From positions 124,001 to 188,000 of the forward strand of contig CAJYLO010000007.1 in the NCBI GenBank assembly GCA_913776245.1: a stretch of 64,000 nucleotides of DNA, given 5' to 3'. Position numbers and translations under genes: made by a program. Shown here one piece after another: positions 41,663 to 50,752 of this stretch. How positions within the stretch are numbered: position 1 is the stretch's first letter; every line of letters begins with the position of its first letter. The DNA comes from an uncultured Chryseobacterium sp. GTDB taxonomy: Bacteria > Bacteroidota > Bacteroidia > Flavobacteriales > Weeksellaceae. The notes under the pieces are model-generated. The model was not told the DNA's origin. It was given only the letters and a program-made list of their open reading frames with translations, and did no database searches.

Positions 41663-42211
41663 TTAATTCAGACTCACATCTTCCGGCGCATTGGCCCAGA
41701 GAAGAAATTCGCCACCCAGATTCTGCATAATGCTTTTCCATAGATTCTGGTCATTGGGCAGCGTGTAATCCAGATTATAGACGTCCACAATAGTCCACAT
41801 TTTTCTCTGGAGTTCACCTTCCAGCTGCATGGCAGCCCAGCCGGAATAACCGGAAAAAACCTTGATGTCAGAAACGCTGAGCGATCCTTCAACAATGGCA
41901 GAAACCACAGAATCGATATCTTCTGTCACATAAAACTCACGGTTGATTTCTGAATACTGTTCCGTGATTTTCTGACCTTTCAGAATGAAAAATACTTTGT
42001 CATTTTCTACCGGTCCGCCTTCGTAAAGCTCTACCGGGAAGCCAAAAATGTTCAGCAGCCGGGAACTCAGATTCTGGTTTTTTTTGTTCAGAATAAGACC
42101 AAAGGCTCCGTTATCATCGTGGTCGATAATGAGGACCACAGAACGCGAAAATATATCTCCTGATGTGTCCGGAGTTGATATCAAAATTTTACCTTTGTAG
42201 GAGTAATTCAT
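41663..42211 (-). CDS. YqgE/AlgH family protein
   Basis: The 182-residue protein has the family start MNYSYKGKILISTPDTSGDIFSRSVVLIIDHDDNGAFGLILNK, then LYEGGPVENDKVFFIL and IKVFSGYSGWAAMQLEGEL. The family is widespread and of uncertain function; AlgH was linked to alginate control in Pseudomonas. A TAnnTTTG match (TAGCTTTG, 42216-42223 on the minus strand) lies only four bases before the ATG. The mRNA could therefore be leaderless. No operon partner is adjacent. Confidence 0.92.
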   Translation of the reverse strand: MNYSYKGKILISTPDTSGDIFSRSVVLIIDHDDNGAFGLILNKKNQNLSSRLLNIFGFPVELYEGGPVENDKVFFILKGQKITEQYSEINREFYVTEDIDSVVSAIVEGSLSVSDIKVFSGYSGWAAMQLEGELQRKMWTIVDVYNLDYTLPNDQNLWKSIMQNLGGEFLLWANAPEDVSLN

Positions 42212-42318
42212 CTATCAAAGCTATAAAAAAATATTTTTTTTTGAAAAAGAATTCGAAGAAAATTTAAGTTAAAACGATTCAGTTTCTAATCATTTGACTT
42301 TGTCGAATCCTTGGATTT

Positions 42319-42430
42319 GGGCGCCTTTGTCCGCCCATAGTTTATCCTGAGCTTGTCGAAGGGTTCCCGCTTTTTTGTGCCAGGGCTTTCCCTTGCTTAC
42401 AAAAAGAGCTCCACTCAGGTCGGGGCGCGC
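42319..42430. repeat. Structured intergenic repeat, family A, copy 3, with nested family C arm
   Basis: It starts GGGCGCCTTTGTCCG and ends TCAGGTCGGGGCGC, as in copies 1 and 2. The body is longer and carries CCTGAGCTTGTCGAAGG at 42345-42361, a family C arm. The TTTTTTG / CAAAAAGAGCTCC inner stem is kept. Confidence 0.7.
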
Positions 42431-42500
42431 TTCGCAAAGTTGAAGTTTTTTTTCAATTAAAATTTTCTCATAATTTGAAGTTTTTATCTTTGATGAGTTT

Positions 42501-42563
42501 TACGTTTTGGCGAACTTATAAACAGTTAGTAAGTAAAAGAAATCTTTGCGAACTTTGCGTTTA
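42501..42563. repeat. Repeat, family D, copy 7
   Basis: TTGGCGAACTTATAAAC on the left and CTTTGCGAACTTTGCGTTTA on the right, immediately before pdxH. Confidence 0.5.
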
Positions 42564-42583
42564 AAATTAGAATTTCAAATAAA

Positions 42584-43237
42584 ATGAACCAATCAGAAAA
42601 TCTCCACGATAAAAGAAAAGTTTACGATAGATCCCAACTCATCGAGACCGAAGTCAAAGCCAATCCAATCGAGCAATTCCGAAACTGGTTTCTGGAAGCC
42701 GAAGAAAATCCGCAGGTTTCCGAAGCCAACGCAATGGCAATTTCCACGGTGGAAGAAGACGGATGCCCAAGAACCAGAATGGTTTTACTGAAGTCTTACA
42801 ATTGGGAAGGTTTTGTTTTCTACACCAATTATGACAGTCGAAAAGGAAAATCATTGGAGAAAACTCAAAAAGCCTGTCTTCATTTTTTCTGGCCAAGCCT
42901 GGAACGTCAAATCATCATCAAAGCCAATGTTGAAAGAATTGCGGAAAATCTCAGCGATGGTTATTTCCATTCCCGCCCAAAAGGCAGTCAGTTAGGCGCC
43001 GTTGTTTCCCCGCAAAGTCAGGAAATCCCGGACCGGAATTTCCTCGAAAACAGACTCAAAGATTTAGAAACCGAATACGAAAACAGAGAAATCCCAAGAC
43101 CGGAAAATTGGGGCGGCTATATCGCAAAACCCTACGAAATTGAATTCTGGCAGGGTCGGCCAAACCGTCTTCATGACAGGATTTTATATACTTTGACAGA
43201 AGATTTTGATTGGAAAATTTCAAGATTAGCACCATAA
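42584..43237 (+). CDS. pdxH: Pyridoxamine 5'-phosphate oxidase
   Basis: The 217-residue FMN enzyme makes pyridoxal 5'-phosphate from pyridoxamine or pyridoxine phosphate. It shows PRTRMVLLKSYNWEGFVFYTNYDSRKGKSLE (FMN phosphate binding), FFWPSLERQIIIKANVERI, SRPKGSQLGAVVSPQSQEI, and the C-terminal FWQGRPNRLHDRILY signature followed by the usual RLAP end. Length is normal. It is convergent with the his operon, 25 bases from hisIE, with only a weak hairpin between them. Confidence 0.96.
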   Translation: MNQSENLHDKRKVYDRSQLIETEVKANPIEQFRNWFLEAEENPQVSEANAMAISTVEEDGCPRTRMVLLKSYNWEGFVFYTNYDSRKGKSLEKTQKACLHFFWPSLERQIIIKANVERIAENLSDGYFHSRPKGSQLGAVVSPQSQEIPDRNFLENRLKDLETEYENREIPRPENWGGYIAKPYEIEFWQGRPNRLHDRILYTLTEDFDWKISRLAP

Positions 43238-43262
43238 AGAATCCAGTTTTTTGCTGAATTTT

Positions 43263-43850
43263 TTATTTACTCCTTGATTTCAGAATTGTCTCAACATCTT
43301 CAATTGTAAAACCTTTAGCTTTCAACAAAATCAAATAATGATAAAGCAAATCTGCGGCTTCGTTTAGGAATAATTGATCATTATAATCTTTTGCTTCTAT
43401 GACCAGTTCCACCGCTTCTTCGCCCACTTTTTGCGCCACTTTGCTGATGCCATTTTTGTACAACAGATTGGTGTAAGAATTTTTATCGTTGCTGTCAATC
43501 TTATCAGAAATGGTTTGTTGCAATTGGTATAGAAAACCTTGGTCTGATTCTTCTGCAAAGCAAGTTGCTGTTCCGTTGTGACAGGTCGGTCCAAGCGGTT
43601 TGGCTTTGATGAGAAGTGTGTCTTGGTCACAATCCAATTTCCAGTCAACCAGTTCCAGAAAATTGCCCGTGGTTTCGCCTTTGGTCCAAAGTCTGTTTTT
43701 GGAACGGGAAAAGAAAGTCACCCGTTTTTCCTCTAGTGTTTTATCAAAAGCTTCCTGATTCATATAGCCCAGCATCAGGACTTTCAGGTTGAGATAATCC
43801 TGAATAATAACTGGAATTAATCCGGTGTTGTTATCAAATTGTATTGTCAT
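43263..43850 (-). CDS. hisIE: Bifunctional phosphoribosyl-AMP cyclohydrolase / phosphoribosyl-ATP pyrophosphatase
   Basis: The 195-residue fusion performs steps 2 and 3 of histidine synthesis. The N-terminal HisI part has [13 protein letters not shown], the metal-binding [25 protein letters not shown] segment with its cysteines, and WTKGETSG-type [11 protein letters not shown]. The C-terminal HisE part (about residue 105 on) is a helical MazG-like domain with [15 protein letters not shown] and [13 protein letters not shown]. It is the last gene of the operon and overlaps hisF by four bases. Confidence 0.97.
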   Translation of the reverse strand: MTIQFDNNTGLIPVIIQDYLNLKVLMLGYMNQEAFDKTLEEKRVTFFSRSKNRLWTKGETTGNFLELVDWKLDCDQDTLLIKAKPLGPTCHNGTATCFAEESDQGFLYQLQQTISDKIDSNDKNSYTNLLYKNGISKVAQKVGEEAVELVIEAKDYNDQLFLNEAADLLYHYLILLKAKGFTIEDVETILKSRSK

Positions 43851-44599
43851 CGTATTGGTAGATTTTTAGATTTAAGATAATTTTTAAGTTCCGGAATTTC
43901 GATTTCATTGAAATGAAAAATACTCGCCGCCAACGCTCCGGTTGCTTTGGTTTCCGTGAAAACGTTTTCAAAATGTTGCATCGTTCCAGCGCCTCCGGAA
44001 GCAATCACAGGAATGTTTACCAATTCCGAAAGTTGTTTGGTAATTTCTATAGCAAATCCTGATTTTGTTCCGTCCGTGTTCATAGATGTTAAAAGTATTT
44101 CTCCGGCTCCAAGATTTTCGACTTCTTTTGCCCAGGAAAACAATTCTTTATCCGTTTCGATTTTTCCACCATTGCTGAAAACTTTGTTTTGATTTTCAAC
44201 CAATTTGGTGTCAATCGCAACAACCATACATTGCGAGCCAAAACGTTTGGCAACTTCAGTTATCAGATTTGGATTAGATAAAGAAGCCGAATTAATCGTG
44301 ATTTTATCCGCTCCGTTTTTCAAAAGTTCTTCCACGTTTTCCAAAGCATTGATTCCACCGCCAACTGTGAATGGAATGTTGATGTATTTTGCGATTTCTT
44401 TAACCAGCGGAATCAAGGTCTTCCGGCGTTCCTCAGTTGCAGAAATATCAAGGAAAACCAATTCATCTGCACCTTTTTCAGAATATTTCACAGCCATTTC
44501 CACAGGATTTCCAACTTCTTTGATATCCATAAAATTAACGCCTTTTACCGTTTGTCCGTTCTTGATATCAAGGCACGGAATGATTCGTTTTGCTAACAT
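43847..44599 (-). CDS. hisF: Imidazole glycerol phosphate synthase subunit HisF
   Basis: The 250-residue TIM barrel is the cyclase half of IGP synthase, partner of His[21 protein letters not shown] begins the barrel with the catalytic Asp. Further blocks are [56 protein letters not shown] with the second catalytic Asp, and [10 protein letters not shown]. It overlaps hisIE by four bases and hisA by one base, a compact junction. Confidence 0.97.
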   Translation of the reverse strand: MLAKRIIPCLDIKNGQTVKGVNFMDIKEVGNPVEMAVKYSEKGADELVFLDISATEERRKTLIPLVKEIAKYINIPFTVGGGINALENVEELLKNGADKITINSASLSNPNLITEVAKRFGSQCMVVAIDTKLVENQNKVFSNGGKIETDKELFSWAKEVENLGAGEILLTSMNTDGTKSGFAIEITKQLSELVNIPVIASGGAGTMQHFENVFTETKATGALAASIFHFNEIEIPELKNYLKSKNLPIR

Positions 44600-45315
44600 T
44601 AGAGAAATGGTTTTAAATCGTTAAGAGAAATTCTGTTTTCGTATAAGGCCTTGCCAATGATGGCGCCTTCGCAACCCAAAGATTTTAATTGAACTAAATC
44701 TTTAGTAGAAATGATTCCGCCTGAAGCAATCAGTTTGATGTCAGGATTTTCAGCGATTATTTTTTGATAAAGACCGAAGGATGGACCTTCCAGCATTCCG
44801 TCTTTATTAATGTCGGTTGAAATCACATATTCAATTCCATACTTGATTTTTTCTTTGATGAAATCATAAATATCAATTTCACTTTCTTCTAACCAACCGG
44901 AAACTGCAATTTTTTCATTCTTGGCATCAGCGCCCAAAATGATTTTTTCGGAACCATATTTTTCTAAAATTTCAAGAAATAATTCCGGACTTCTGACGGC
45001 GAGACTTCCCAATGTAATTTGATTGGCGCCGGATTCGAAAGCAATTTCAATATCTTTTTCGGATTTCAAACCGCCACCGAAATCTATAGTTAAAGTCGTT
45101 TTGGAAGCGATTTTTTCCAGGATTTTGTGATTGATGATTTGATTTTGTTTGGCGCCATCCAAGTCCACTAAATGAAGAAATTGGATTCCGTTGTCTTCAA
45201 AATTTTTGGCAACATCCAGAACATTGGAATTGTAAATTGTTTTTTGGTTGTAATCGCCTTGGGAAAGCCGGACGCATTCGCCGTTGATAATGTCTATTGC
45301 TGGGATTATTCTCAT
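44599..45315 (-). CDS. hisA: Phosphoribosylformimino-5-aminoimidazole carboxamide ribotide isomerase
   Basis: The 238-residue TIM barrel isomerises ProFAR to PRFAR. It opens [24 protein letters not shown] with the catalytic Asp in AIDI, followed by [43 protein letters not shown] with the second catalytic Asp, and LIASGGI. The next gene upstream, hisH, is separated by 165 bases occupied by a family D repeat, unlike the tight junction downstream. Confidence 0.96.
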   Translation of the reverse strand: MRIIPAIDIINGECVRLSQGDYNQKTIYNSNVLDVAKNFEDNGIQFLHLVDLDGAKQNQIINHKILEKIASKTTLTIDFGGGLKSEKDIEIAFESGANQITLGSLAVRSPELFLEILEKYGSEKIILGADAKNEKIAVSGWLEESEIDIYDFIKEKIKYGIEYVISTDINKDGMLEGPSFGLYQKIIAENPDIKLIASGGIISTKDLVQLKSLGCEGAIIGKALYENRISLNDLKPFL

Positions 45316-45344
45316 TTTTATTTAGATTTTAATGATTAAAAAGT

Positions 45345-45474
45345 TCAAACCATAAAAGCACAAAAGATTTTTTTACTTTTTAGATATTCAAAAGTTTAAA
45401 AAGGCATTATGCCAAATTTGTTTTTTTGGAAATCTTAATTCTTTACTGTCTTCTTTTGTGTCTTTTGTGGTTGC
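45345..45474. repeat. Long inverted repeat, family D, copy 8, within the his operon
   Basis: AACCATAAAAGCACAAAAGA and CTTTTGTGTCTTTTGTGGTT, about 90 bases apart, fill the hisA-hisH gap. Transcribed in the his mRNA it could fold into a long hairpin. Confidence 0.75.
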
Positions 45475-45480
45475 AATCAA

Positions 45481-46062
45481 TCATAATTTTAAAAAGTTCT
45501 CTAATATTTTACTTCCGAAAACGCCGCTTTTTTCCGGGTGAAACTGGACGCCGAAAAAATTATCCTTTTGCAGAGCTGTACTATAACTTTCGGAATAGTC
45601 TGTGGACGCAATCGTATTTTTATTTTTATCTGCGTAGTAACTGTGAACGAGGTACATAAAACTCTGTTCTGGAATGTTTCTAAACAAATCCGACTTCAAA
45701 TTGTAAATCTGATTCCAGCCGATCTGCGGAACAAGGACAGAATCCGGAAACCTTTTGACCGAAACATCGAAAATCCCTAACGCTTTGGTATCACTTTCCT
45801 CCGAATCTTTGCAAAGCAATTGCATCCCAAGACAGATTCCCAAAAGAGGCTGTTTCAGCTCTGGAATAACCAAGTCCAGTTCAGTTTCTTTTAAAGAATT
45901 CATAGCGAAAGAGGCTTCGCCAACACCTGGAAAAATCACTTTGTCAGCTTTGGAAATCTCGTCTGGATTGCTCGTCAGTTTTGCCGAAAATCCCAACCTT
46001 TCGATTGCAAACAAAAGACTTTGAACGTTTCCTGCTTTGTAATCTATAATAACTGTTTTCAT
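45481..46062 (-). CDS. hisH: Imidazole glycerol phosphate synthase subunit HisH
   Basis: The 193-residue class I glutamine amidotransferase supplies ammonia to HisF. It has VIIDYKAGNVQSLLFAIERLG, the oxyanion strand FPGVGEASFAM, the nucleophile Cys in PLLGICLGMQLL (about residue 76), VHSYY, and the His-x-Glu of FGVQFHPEKSG. It has repeat-filled gaps on both sides (family D downstream, family E upstream). Confidence 0.97.
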   Translation of the reverse strand: MKTVIIDYKAGNVQSLLFAIERLGFSAKLTSNPDEISKADKVIFPGVGEASFAMNSLKETELDLVIPELKQPLLGICLGMQLLCKDSEESDTKALGIFDVSVKRFPDSVLVPQIGWNQIYNLKSDLFRNIPEQSFMYLVHSYYADKNKNTIASTDYSESYSTALQKDNFFGVQFHPEKSGVFGSKILENFLKL

Positions 46063-46074
46063 TTTTTTTATTTT

Positions 46075-46156
46075 GAGATGATAGATAATAGACGGATATA
46101 TAATAGATAAAAGATTAAACGTCTATCATCTATCCGTCTATTATCTGTCTGTCTAC
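46075..46156. repeat. Inverted repeat, family E, within the his operon
   Basis: GATAATAGACGGATA and TATCCGTCTATTATC are perfect 15-bp arms about 40 bases apart. They are surrounded by further GATAGA/TCTATC units, and the element fills the hisH-hisB gap. Confidence 0.8.
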
Positions 46157-47289
46157 TACAACATTCCTTTTGTAGACGGCAAAATCATTTTTTCCGGATT
46201 ACGTTTTACCGCAGATTTTAAACACTTTGCAAAAGCTTTGAAAATCGATTCTATTTTATGATGCTCATTGTTGCCTTCTGCTTTGATGTTGAGATTTGCT
46301 TTCGCCGAATCTGAAAATGATTTGAAGAAATGAAAGAACATTTCGGTTGGCATTTTTCCAATCATTTCACGCTTGAATTCTGCATTCCAGACAATCCAGT
46401 TTCGGCCGCCAAAATCCAGTGCAACCTGCGCCAGACAATCGTCCATCGGCAAGACAAAAGCGTAGCGTTCGATTCCCAATCTGTTTCCCAAAGCCTGATA
46501 AAAAGCTTTGCCAAGTGCAATTCCCGTGTCTTCAATCGTATGATGTTCGTCCACTTCCAAATCGCCGTCAACCTTGATTTCCAAATCCATCTGGCCGTGT
46601 TTCGCAATCTGGTCCAGCATATGATCGAAGAACGGAATTCCCGTATCGATGTTGGAGTTTCCCGTTCCGTCCAGATTTAGGTTGATTTTGATTTTGGTTT
46701 CGTTGGTATTTCTGACGATTTCAGCAGTTCTGTTGTCGAGTTTCAGAAATTCATAGATGTCTTTCCAAGAAGTTGTTTTCAGTGCAATGATATTTTCCAA
46801 AACATCATTTTCCAAAATTTCATCAGCGCCCAGATTTTCATCATTATTAATGAAAATCGCTTTCGAGCCAAGGTTTTTTGCCAGCTTCACATCCGTTATT
46901 CTGTCACCGATCACGAATGAATTTTCTAAATCATAAGTTTCTTTGTTGAAATATTTTGTCAAAAGTCCGGTGTTTGGTTTTCTGGTGGGCGCATTGTCTT
47001 TGGAAAAGGTTTTATCAATGAAAATATCTTCAAATTTTACACCTTCATTTTCAAACGTTTCGATAATGAAATTCTGAATTGGCCAGAAGTTTTCTTCCGG
47101 ATGAGAAGCTGTTCCCAAACCGTCCTGATTCGTTACCATTACCAATTCGTAATCCAACTCGTTGGCGATTTTTGAAAGGTAGGTGAAGACTTGCGGATAG
47201 AATTTCAGTTTTTGAAACGAATCAACCTGATAATCTTCCGGTTCGAGGACTAAAGTTCCATCTCTGTCTATAAATAGTAATTTTTTCAT
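46156..47289 (-). CDS. hisB: Bifunctional histidinol-phosphatase / imidazoleglycerol-phosphate dehydratase
   Basis: The 377-residue fusion has an N-terminal HAD phosphatase (about residues 1-165) with FIDRDGTLV as the Asp nucleophile motif and [16 protein letters not shown] as motif IV. The C-terminal dehydratase has the metal-binding [16 protein letters not shown] and [15 protein letters not shown] histidine motifs. Together they catalyse steps 6 and 8 of histidine synthesis. Start and stop are normal; hisC ends two bases away. Confidence 0.97.
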   Translation of the reverse strand: MKKLLFIDRDGTLVLEPEDYQVDSFQKLKFYPQVFTYLSKIANELDYELVMVTNQDGLGTASHPEENFWPIQNFIIETFENEGVKFEDIFIDKTFSKDNAPTRKPNTGLLTKYFNKETYDLENSFVIGDRITDVKLAKNLGSKAIFINNDENLGADEILENDVLENIIALKTTSWKDIYEFLKLDNRTAEIVRNTNETKIKINLNLDGTGNSNIDTGIPFFDHMLDQIAKHGQMDLEIKVDGDLEVDEHHTIEDTGIALGKAFYQALGNRLGIERYAFVLPMDDCLAQVALDFGGRNWIVWNAEFKREMIGKMPTEMFFHFFKSFSDSAKANLNIKAEGNNEHHKIESIFKAFAKCLKSAVKRNPEKMILPSTKGML

Positions 47290-47290
47290 T

Positions 47291-48322
47291 TTAATTAATT
47301 GATTTTAAGGATTTTATCAGCTTTTTATTTTCTTCAGGAGAACCAACTGTAATTCTCAGGCAGTTTTTGATAACCGAATTTCGGTTTCTGATAATCACAT
47401 TTTCCTGTATTAATTTTTGATAAATATTGTCTGCATTGTCCACTTCAATCAAAATAAAATTGGCGTCAGAAGGATAGATTTTCTTAACCAAATCCAGTTT
47501 TTCTAAGTTTTCAATTAGGCTCTTCTTCTCTTCCAGAATGATTTTGATATTTTCTGAAACCTGATTTATATTTTCATTATCAAGAGTGTTTAGAATCGTA
47601 TTTTGATTCATCTGGCTGATGTTGTAAGGCGGTTTTACTTTATTATAAAATTTGATGATTTCTTGCGATGCATAAGCAATTCCAACTCTTACAGAAGCCA
47701 TTCCCCAGGCTTTGCTGAAGGTCTGGCTGACAATGAGCTTCGGGTAATTTTCGATCTGGTTTCTGAAACTTTCTTCCGGACTGAAATCAATGTAAGCTTC
47801 ATCAATAAAAACAATTCCGTCGAAATTGTCCAGAATATATTTAATATTTTGAATCGAATTTCCTGTAGGATTGTTGGGCGAACAGATGAAGATAATTTTC
47901 AGATTTTCATCATTCAAATAAGGTTTTAAAGTTTCCAAATCGATTTGAAAATCCTCATTCAAATCTAGGTTGATTAGCTCAACCTCATTGATATTGGCGG
48001 AAACTTCGTACATTCCGTAAGTCGGAGAAAATGTCAAGACTTTATCTTTTTTCGATTCACAAAATATTCTGAAGGCCAAATCAATCACTTCATCACTTCC
48101 ATTTCCCAGGAAAATATTTTCGGTTGGGATTTGGTTGAGTTCACTCAGTTTTTTTTTAATTTTTCTTTGATACGGGTCAGGATAACGATTCAGTTCTCCA
48201 AAAGGATTTTCGTTCGCATCCAGAAAAATACCGTTTTCGTCTTTGAATTCGTCTCTTGCGGAAGAATAAGGTTTAAGATTCAGAATATTTTTTCTGACTA
48301 AATTTTTTATGTCAATTGTCAT
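47291..48322 (-). CDS. hisC: Histidinol-phosphate aminotransferase
   Basis: The 343-residue fold-type I PLP enzyme transaminates imidazole-acetol phosphate. Visible are [10 protein letters not shown] near the start, [35 protein letters not shown] and the PLP-lysine segment [19 protein letters not shown]. The ATG at 48320-48322 is used; an in-frame extension upstream runs into family C repeat and carries no conserved sequence. It is followed two bases later by hisB. Confidence 0.96.
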   Translation of the reverse strand: MTIDIKNLVRKNILNLKPYSSARDEFKDENGIFLDANENPFGELNRYPDPYQRKIKKKLSELNQIPTENIFLGNGSDEVIDLAFRIFCESKKDKVLTFSPTYGMYEVSANINEVELINLDLNEDFQIDLETLKPYLNDENLKIIFICSPNNPTGNSIQNIKYILDNFDGIVFIDEAYIDFSPEESFRNQIENYPKLIVSQTFSKAWGMASVRVGIAYASQEIIKFYNKVKPPYNISQMNQNTILNTLDNENINQVSENIKIILEEKKSLIENLEKLDLVKKIYPSDANFILIEVDNADNIYQKLIQENVIIRNRNSVIKNCLRITVGSPEENKKLIKSLKSIN

Positions 48323-48353
48323 TTTTATTTTTTTTAATCGGTAAAATTGGGAA

Positions 48354-48434
48354 CACTTCGACAAGCTCAGTGTGACATTTCTAATACTAACTGTTTTTAA
48401 TTTTCCTTTGTCAGGCTGAGCCTGTCGAAGCCTT
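48354..48434. repeat. Inverted repeat, family C (CTTCGACAAGCTCAG), overlapping hisD
   Basis: The left arm CACTTCGACAAGCTCAGTGT and the right arm TCAGGCTGAGCCTGTCGAAG (48411-48430) are inverted copies about 35 bases apart. The right arm contains the hisD stop codon and last seven codons. Related copies are at 61869-61946 and 42345-42361. Confidence 0.8.
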
Positions 48435-49715
48435 TTCTAAGTATTTTAATCTTATCGAAACGGCATTTTTGTGAGCCACTAATTCTTCGGCTTCAGCCAT
48501 AACTTCAATGGTTTTTCCAATGTTTTTAATTCCTTTTTTTGTGATATTTTGAAATGTGATTTTCTTTACAAAACTGTCCAGAGAAACACCGCTGTAATTT
48601 TTTGCAAAACCGTTGGTTGGCAAGGTGTGGTTGGTTCCGGAAGCATAATCACCTGCACTTTCCGGACTGTAATTTCCCAGAAAAACTGAACCTGCGTTCT
48701 TGATTTTATCAGTGAAATTTTCTGCGTTTTCGACAGCTAAAATCAAATGTTCCGGCGCATAAATATTTGAAAATTGAATGGCTTCATCAATAGAATTCAA
48801 CAAAATAGATTTGCTGTTTTGTAAAGCAATTTCTGCGATTTCTTTTCTTGGTAAATCCATTAGTTGTTTCTTAATTTCAATATTAATTTCATTAATAATT
48901 TTCTCAGAATTACTTAATAAAATCACTTGGGAATCAGTTCCATGTTCGGCTTGTGAAAGCAAATCCGCAGCAACAAATTCCGGAACTGAGTTTTCATCGA
49001 CAATCACCAATACTTCACTCGGTCCGGCCGGAATATCAATCGCAACACCATAATTCTGAGCCAGTTGTTTCGCAGCGGTCACATATTGATTGCCAGGACC
49101 AAAAATCTTATCAACTTTTGGAATCGTTTCTGTTCCGAATGTCAAAGCAGCAATAGCCTGGCTTCCGCCAACTTTATAAATGTTTTTTATGCCAATCAAA
49201 TCAGCTGTAAATAGAATCGCAGGATTAATTTTTCCATCCATATCAGGTGGAGAACAAAGTGCAATATCTTGACAACCTGCGATGTTTGCCGGAATTCCCA
49301 ACATCAAAACCGTTGAAAATAAAGGCGCAGTTCCACCAGGAATGTAAATCCCAATATTTTGAATTGCCCGGCTTTCTCGCCAGCAGAAAACACCTTGGGT
49401 TGTTTCAATGATTTTTTTTTCTTCTTGTTGAGAAGTGTGAAATTTTGTGATGTTTTCCGAAGCCAATTTAATTGCTGATTTTAGTGCATCGGAAACTAAA
49501 TTGTTTGCTTCATTGATTTCTGATTCTGAAACTTTAAAATCATTTAAAACAACACCATCAAATTTTTCAGTGTATAATTTCAAAGCTTTATCACCATTGT
49601 TTTTCACATCATCAAAAACAGATTTTACTCGCCCGGAAAGATTTTCCTGATTTTGCGAAGGTCTTTCACAAAGTGATTTCCATTCGGATATTTTTGGATA
49701 TTTATACTGCTTCAT
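48411..49715 (-). CDS. hisD: Histidinol dehydrogenase
   Basis: The 434-residue zinc enzyme oxidises histidinol to histidine in two NAD-dependent steps. Blocks include YIPGGTAPLFSTVLMLGIPA, VGGSQAIAALTFGTETIPKVDKIFGPGNQYV, DIPAGPSEVLVI, LLSQAEHGTDSQVILL and APEHLILA, with the catalytic EH pair. The C-terminus LEKASTGSA is odd: its last seven residues and stop come from a family C repeat arm, so the native tail was replaced. It overlaps hisG by four bases; the gap to hisC is filled by the repeat. Confidence 0.97.
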   Translation of the reverse strand: MKQYKYPKISEWKSLCERPSQNQENLSGRVKSVFDDVKNNGDKALKLYTEKFDGVVLNDFKVSESEINEANNLVSDALKSAIKLASENITKFHTSQQEEKKIIETTQGVFCWRESRAIQNIGIYIPGGTAPLFSTVLMLGIPANIAGCQDIALCSPPDMDGKINPAILFTADLIGIKNIYKVGGSQAIAALTFGTETIPKVDKIFGPGNQYVTAAKQLAQNYGVAIDIPAGPSEVLVIVDENSVPEFVAADLLSQAEHGTDSQVILLSNSEKIINEINIEIKKQLMDLPRKEIAEIALQNSKSILLNSIDEAIQFSNIYAPEHLILAVENAENFTDKIKNAGSVFLGNYSPESAGDYASGTNHTLPTNGFAKNYSGVSLDSFVKKITFQNITKKGIKNIGKTIEVMAEAEELVAHKNAVSIRLKYLEKASTGSA

Positions 49716-50569
49716 AATATCATTTTTTCAATTTCTAAAACTAAAATTCCCTGTGCACCTTCATTTTTCAGATTCTCAATCACTTCCCAAAATTGGTCTT
49801 CTTTGATTACAGAGTGTATAGATGACCAACCACTTTCTGCCAAAGGGAGAACTGTTGGCGATTTCATTCCGGGTAAAAGATTAATGATTTTTTCAAGATT
49901 TTCGTTGGGTGCATTCAGAAGTATATATTTGCTTTCGGACGCTTCTTTTACGGCGTTGATTCGGAATAATAATTTTTTGAGAATGTCTTTTTTATCTTCG
50001 GACAAATCATTGCTGGAAACCAAAACAGCTTCACTTTCCAGAACCGTTTCCACTTCTTTCAAACCGTTGGTGAGTAGAGTAGAGCCAGTGCTGATGATGT
50101 CAAAAATGCCATCCGAAAGTCCGATTCCGGGAGCAATTTCTACGCTTCCGCCAATCTTTTCGATTTGTGCATTGATATTATTGTTTTGAAAATAGTTTGA
50201 AAGAACCTCCGGATAAGAAGTCGCCACTTTTTTATTGTCGAAATACTGGATTCCGCTGTAGTTTTCTTCTTTCGGAATGGCCAGCGACAATCTGCATTGC
50301 GCAAAACCGAGTTTCTGAACGATTTGGATTTCTTTTTTCTGCTCCAGAACTTCATTAAGACCAAGAATTCCGATATCGGCGACGCCTTGCTCCACGTATT
50401 GCGGAATATCATCGTCACGAAGAAACAGGATCTCGATAGGGAAATTGAACGAAACGGCTTTCAGCTTTCTGGTTCCGTTGGAGATTTTGATGCCACATTC
50501 TTCCAGCAGCTTTAGAGACTTCTCGCTCAGTCGTCCGCTTTTTTGTAAGGCTAATTTCAGTTTACTCAT
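49712..50569 (-). CDS. hisG: ATP phosphoribosyltransferase, long form
   Basis: The 285-residue protein is the first and committed enzyme, joining ATP to PRPP. It starts LKLALQKSGRLSEKSLKLLEECG and shows YVEQGVADIGILGLNEV and DIISTGSTLLTNGL, the PRPP-binding P-loop. The C-terminal regulatory ACT-like domain (about 210-285) contains PGMKSPTVLPLAESGWSSIHSVI, so it is the feedback-inhibited long form needing no HisZ. It is the first gene of the his operon, 52 bases after the attenuator hairpin. Confidence 0.97.
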   Translation of the reverse strand: MSKLKLALQKSGRLSEKSLKLLEECGIKISNGTRKLKAVSFNFPIEILFLRDDDIPQYVEQGVADIGILGLNEVLEQKKEIQIVQKLGFAQCRLSLAIPKEENYSGIQYFDNKKVATSYPEVLSNYFQNNNINAQIEKIGGSVEIAPGIGLSDGIFDIISTGSTLLTNGLKEVETVLESEAVLVSSNDLSEDKKDILKKLLFRINAVKEASESKYILLNAPNENLEKIINLLPGMKSPTVLPLAESGWSSIHSVIKEDQFWEVIENLKNEGAQGILVLEIEKMIL

Positions 50570-50620
50570 TGTTAGATTTTGACAAAAGTCCGAGTAAACG
50601 ACAGGAGAAATTTTTAGAAT

Positions 50621-50650
50621 AAAAAAAACCGGCTGATTACTCAGACGGTT
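50621..50650 (-). terminator. Attenuator terminator of the his operon
   Basis: On the minus strand AACCGTCTGA-GTAA-TCAGCCGGTT followed by eight T residues forms a terminator before hisG. Its 5' arm contains CCGTCTG, complementary to CAGACGG inside the leader peptide gene (50686-50692). Confidence 0.85.
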
Positions 50651-50677
50651 AATATTTTCAGAAGTTATGACATATCA

Positions 50678-50734
50678 CTACCTTCCCGTCTGTGCGAGGA
50701 AATGGTGATGATGGTGCATAAATTGTATAGACAT
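50678..50734 (-). CDS. hisL: Histidine operon leader peptide
   Basis: A minus-strand frame of 18 codons from ATG at 50732-50734 to TAG at 50678-50680 reads MSIQFMHHHHHFLAQTGR, with five consecutive His codons. It lies between the promoter at 50753 and the terminator at 50621, upstream of hisG. By the known logic of his attenuation, ribosome stalling at the His codons leaves CAGACGG (codons 15-17) free to pair with the terminator's 5' arm, allowing read-through. Ribosomes reaching the stop codon cover it and termination occurs. This mechanism is inferred from the sequence; the peptide is too short to have another evident role. Confidence 0.88.
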   Translation of the reverse strand: MSIQFMHHHHHFLAQTGR

Positions 50735-50752
50735 TTCTTATTTTTGTTGGGA

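Larger units (their letters stand above)
42212..42583. other. Gene-free gap with family A, C and D elements
   Basis: The 372 bases between the divergent yqgE-like and pdxH genes hold a family A element (42319-42430), a family C arm inside it and a family D repeat (42501-42563). I see no coding sequence. Confidence 0.6.

Noticed and set aside
48323..48364. N-terminal extension of HisC
   Set aside because: It reads into the family C repeat and lacks conserved sequence; the ATG at 48320-48322 is the better start.
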